A stretch of 8,140 nucleotides of DNA from Coxiellaceae bacterium (lineage in GTDB: Bacteria; Pseudomonadota; Gammaproteobacteria; Coxiellales; Coxiellaceae). The notes under the pieces are model-generated. The model was not told where the DNA came from and did not search any database. It was given only the letters and a program-made list of their open reading frames with translations. The stretch spans positions 1 to 8,140 of the forward strand of contig JABABH010000221.1 of assembly GCA_014238325.1 (NCBI GenBank). The letters run 5' to 3'. This document shows positions 5,871 to 8,140 of this stretch, one piece after another (position 1 is the first letter of the stretch; every line of letters starts with the position of its first letter). The translations under genes were made by a program, and so were the position numbers.

Positions 5871-6851
5871 TTAAATCAGTTTTAAATCTTTGACGGACTG
5901 ATACTCGTGTCGAAGCTCATTCAATGTCGCTGTTAAACAAGAGCGCGCAAACGCATTATGCTGAATATCCTCAATGACCTGGATACGTCCCCCTTGAGTC
6001 CGACATGGAAATGAAAATATAAGACCTTCATCAATGCCATACTGTCCCTTTGAGCATAAAGCAACCGAATAAGGTTCAGGCATATCATGATATAAAGCAT
6101 ACAGACTATCAATAATACCGTTCGCTGCTGAAGCTGCTGAAGAAGCCCCACGTGCTTTGATGACGGCTGCTCCTCTTTTTTGTATCAAGGGGATAAAGGT
6201 ATCTCGACACCAAGATTCATCTCCAATAACCGATACCGCTGACTCACCATCTATAGTCGCATGATAAAAGTCAGGGTATTGTGTTGAAGAATGATTGCCC
6301 CAAACAATCATATTTTTAACTTGATTGACAGATACACCAGCTTTGATAGCCAACTGCGTTATACCGCGGTTTTGATCAAGACGCGTCATCGCATAAAAGC
6401 GATCCTTGGGGATATGCGGAGCATGATGCATCGCAATCAGTGCGTTGGTATTACAAGGATTCCCTACCACAAAAACACGTACATCGTCTGACGCATACTC
6501 ATTTAAAGCCTGTCCTTGTAGTGCAAAGATGCCTGCGTTTTTCGCCAGTAGATCTGACCGTTCCATCCCAGCTGCTCGAGGTGCAGCACCAATCAAAACC
6601 GCCCATGAGACATCACGAAATGCTTCGTCAGGACGATCCGTTATTTTCACGCTATGAAGTAATGGAAAAGCACAATCTTCTAATTCCTTCACGACCCCAT
6701 CCAATGCGGGTAAGGCTGGAGCAATATCAAGTAAATGAAAATTCATGGGCGTATTTGGGCCAAATACGGCACCTGCCGCCAGACGAAATAAAAAGGCATA
6801 CGCAATCTGTCCAGCAGCGCCGGTGATAGCAATATTAATAGGCTGAGTCAT
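5871..6851 (-). CDS. mdh: malate dehydrogenase (NAD-dependent, cytosolic type)
   Basis: This enzyme interconverts malate and oxaloacetate with NAD in the TCA cycle. At 326 residues it belongs to the cytosolic-type MDH branch also found in many bacteria, rather than the 312-residue E. coli type. The Rossmann loop GAAGQIAY is at 11-18. Asp42 at the end of beta-strand 2 favours NAD over NADP. Substrate-binding arginines lie in APRAAGMERSD (Arg92, Arg98) and TRLDQNRG (Arg157), which also supplies catalytic Asp159. NPCNTNAL is at 131-138 and catalytic His187 is in VWGNHSSTQYPD. The malate-type arginine Arg98 in the active-site loop argues against lactate dehydrogenase. A strong Shine-Dalgarno (plus-strand 6856-6861, AGGGGG on the coding strand) lies 4 bases before the ATG and overlaps the cysQ stop codon. 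It reads with nudE-cysQ upstream and tsaD downstream. Confidence 0.96.
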   Translation of the reverse strand: MTQPINIAITGAAGQIAYAFLFRLAAGAVFGPNTPMNFHLLDIAPALPALDGVVKELEDCAFPLLHSVKITDRPDEAFRDVSWAVLIGAAPRAAGMERSDLLAKNAGIFALQGQALNEYASDDVRVFVVGNPCNTNALIAMHHAPHIPKDRFYAMTRLDQNRGITQLAIKAGVSVNQVKNMIVWGNHSSTQYPDFYHATIDGESAVSVIGDESWCRDTFIPLIQKRGAAVIKARGASSAASAANGIIDSLYALYHDMPEPYSVALCSKGQYGIDEGLIFSFPCRTQGGRIQVIEDIQHNAFARSCLTATLNELRHEYQSVKDLKLI

Positions 6852-6855
6852 GATT

Positions 6856-6861
6856 CCCCCT
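6856..6861 (-). promoter_or_regulatory. ribosome-binding site of mdh overlapping the cysQ stop
   Basis: On the coding strand AGGGGG stands 4 bases before the mdh ATG and shares bases with the TAG stop of cysQ (6860-6862). Ribosomes finishing cysQ therefore cover the mdh initiation site, consistent with translational coupling. Confidence 0.65.
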
Positions 6862-7687
6862 ATGCTGATAATAATTTCATGAATAAGTTTTGCTGACTGG
6901 CATCACCCATAGCCAGAAAAGCCGGATTAATCAGTGAGCGTTTAGCGTTATATTGCAGTGGTTGCCCCCATAAATCAACTAGCTTGCCACCGGCTGCCTC
7001 CAGAACACAATGTGCCGCGGCCGTATCCCACTCAGAAGTATCACCCATCCGGGGATAACAATCTGCCGCTCCCTCTGCAATCATGCAAAACTTTAATGAA
7101 CTATTCAAGCGCGTCAGCTGGGCCCCAGGGAGACTCTGTATGTCATGCAGCAGCTTCTCGGCTTTTGTATATCTCCCTATTAATATTGAAAATTTATCCT
7201 CATCCATCGTACGGGCATGAATAGGTTTCGGATTCGAATAGACATCCGCTAAATCTTGTTTAAAAGCACCACATCCACGTCGAGCAAAATAACAAAGATG
7301 CGTAAACGGAGCATATACCACACCTAACAACGGCTGGTGATGCTGAATCAAGGCAATATTGACAGAAAATTCTGCACAGCCCTGTGTGAAACCGCGCGTA
7401 CCATCTAGAGGATCTAACAACCAATAAGTCTGCCATTGCTCTCTAACCTCATAATCAGGAATTTCGCCTTCTTCAGAAAGAATGGGAATCTCAGGATCTA
7501 AGCGTTGCAAACCTTCGACCAACATCTCATGAGCGATCATATCGCCGATAGTTACGATGCTATGATCCGCTTTATATCGAAGCTGAAGCTCTTCAGGAGA
7601 CCGATTAAAATAGGCCAAGATACGATCGCCTGCGAGATGAGCGACACGCATAGCCGCTTGTAACAGAACAGGCTGATTATCCCCCAT
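6860..7687 (-). CDS. cysQ: 3'(2'),5'-bisphosphate nucleotidase CysQ
   Basis: CysQ removes the 3' phosphate of pAp (and pApS), by-products of sulfate assimilation and of carrier-protein phosphopantetheinylation. It belongs to the Mg-dependent, Li-sensitive inositol-monophosphatase superfamily. From ATG 7685-7687 it has 275 residues. Metal-binding motifs are complete: DHSIVTIGD (41-49), the Glu pair in LSEEGE (70-75), DPLDGTRGF (92-100) and WDTAAAH (220-226). NSSLKFC at 195-201 matches the CysQ signature SSLKFC. The frame is open to another ATG at 7747 (295 residues), but those 20 extra residues lie inside nudE and lack homology. The 7687 start has GGAG (plus-strand 7698-7701) upstream and gives the family N-terminus. 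With this start it overlaps the nudE 3' end by 11 bp. SuhB-type inositol monophosphatase is less likely given the CysQ-specific motifs. Confidence 0.94.
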   Translation of the reverse strand: MGDNQPVLLQAAMRVAHLAGDRILAYFNRSPEELQLRYKADHSIVTIGDMIAHEMLVEGLQRLDPEIPILSEEGEIPDYEVREQWQTYWLLDPLDGTRGFTQGCAEFSVNIALIQHHQPLLGVVYAPFTHLCYFARRGCGAFKQDLADVYSNPKPIHARTMDEDKFSILIGRYTKAEKLLHDIQSLPGAQLTRLNSSLKFCMIAEGAADCYPRMGDTSEWDTAAAHCVLEAAGGKLVDLWGQPLQYNAKRSLINPAFLAMGDASQQNLFMKLLSA

Positions 7688-8140
7688 GTCTTTGTCGCTC
7701 CAAGAGACACAAAGCTGCCACACTGCGAGCCTCGTGGAACTCAGCATGGCCTAATAATGCATCAATCTCATTCAACGACCACGGCAGCACTTCAATCGCT
7801 TCAGGTTCATCGCCCAACAAGGTGGCAGGATATAAATCACGTGCGACATACACCGTCATCATAGAGGCGAGGTAACTTGGAGAAATGCTATAATGTGCCA
7901 GCACGCTCAGCGTTCCTGCACCATAACCCGCTTCCTCTTTCAATTCACGTAGAGCAGTTTCTATTGAATTTTCATGGGGTTCTATTGAACCTTTGGGAAA
8001 GCCCAATACATATTGGTCAATGGCTGCTGCGTATTCCCGTATCAGCAAGACCGTATTTGCATCCAATAAAGGTACAATCATCACCGCGCCTTGCACATCA
8101 GATCGTATACGCTCAAAATGCCGCTCTTTACCATTGGAGA
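7677..8140 (-). CDS. nudE: ADP compounds hydrolase NudE (Nudix), 5' end beyond window
   Basis: NudE hydrolyses ADP-ribose, NADH and diadenosine polyphosphates such as Ap3A, releasing AMP-containing products. The Nudix box is perfect (G-x5-E-x7-RE-x2-EE-x-G) and covers plus-strand 7923-7991, starting GSIEPHE and ending EEAGY. GDEPE and FHEARS further on are also NudE-like. A GTG at 8094-8096 could be taken as a start, but translation upstream of it to the edge continues as SNGKERHFERIRSDV, matching the strand region that precedes the AVMIVP segment of NudE. The GTG is therefore an internal valine and the gene is cut by the window edge, with about 30-35 N-terminal residues missing. Its stop overlaps the cysQ start by 11 bp. 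nudE next to cysQ is a familiar gammaproteobacterial pairing. The cluster's promoter must lie beyond 8140. Confidence 0.95.
   Translation of the reverse strand, partial: SNGKERHFERIRSDVQGAVMIVPLLDANTVLLIREYAAAIDQYVLGFPKGSIEPHENSIETALRELKEEAGYGAGTLSVLAHYSISPSYLASMMTVYVARDLYPATLLGDEPEAIEVLPWSLNEIDALLGHAEFHEARSVAALCLLERQRHGG

Noticed and set aside
6440..6826. 128-codon plus-strand frame opposite mdh
   Set aside because: It is antisense to a fully conserved malate dehydrogenase, its composition shows no domain, and no ribosome-binding site was seen.
7688..7747. Longer cysQ beginning at ATG 7747
   Set aside because: The extra 20 residues overlap the conserved 3' part of nudE and show no family similarity. 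The ATG at 7687 has a Shine-Dalgarno sequence and the right N-terminus.
8094..8096. GTG as the start of nudE
   Set aside because: Codons upstream of it stay open to the edge and encode NudE-like sequence (SNGKERHFERIRSDV), so this is an internal valine and the gene is partial.

Overview
The window is a compact, moderately AT-rich bacterial chromosome segment with a tRNA gene, seven complete protein genes and one gene cut by the right edge. CysQ, TsaD, PlsY, Orn and NudE all resemble their gammaproteobacterial counterparts, and the NudE-CysQ pair with an adjacent PlsY/TsaD pair fits a gammaproteobacterium. The base composition and the cytosolic-type malate dehydrogenase would suit a Legionellales/Coxiellaceae-like or host-associated lineage, but this is inference and no species is claimed.

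Layout. The left edge (1-75) is unassigned. A minus-strand tRNA-Lys with a CUU anticodon lies at 76-151, with its own promoter at 164-193. A plus-strand S9 prolyl-oligopeptidase-type gene (380-2293) stands alone. After a 185-bp gap holding several inverted repeats comes a plus-strand cluster: acyl-CoA/fatty acid desaturase (2479-3606), oligoribonuclease orn (3623-4168) and glycerol-3-phosphate acyltransferase plsY (4222-4833). It meets head-on a minus-strand cluster that reads from the right edge: nudE (partial), cysQ, mdh, tsaD. Genes in this second cluster overlap or sit within 8 bp of each other, so it is very probably one operon. Its promoter lies beyond the right edge.

Functional picture. 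Desaturase and PlsY both act in membrane phospholipid synthesis: one sets acyl-chain unsaturation and the other makes lysophosphatidate. Orn, CysQ and NudE all clear small nucleotides. Orn is known to be inhibited by pAp, the compound CysQ removes. Mdh is central carbon metabolism and TsaD makes the t6A37 modification of ANN-decoding tRNAs, which include tRNA-Lys.

This is mostly housekeeping sequence. I see no insertion sequence, CRISPR array, prophage, toxin-antitoxin pair or defence system, and no clearly undescribed multi-gene system. The observations most worth checking are the CUU-anticodon tRNA-Lys, the repeat-rich leader and uncertain start of the desaturase with its coiled-coil tail, in-frame slippery heptamers in two neighbouring genes, and the CysQ/Orn link through pAp.
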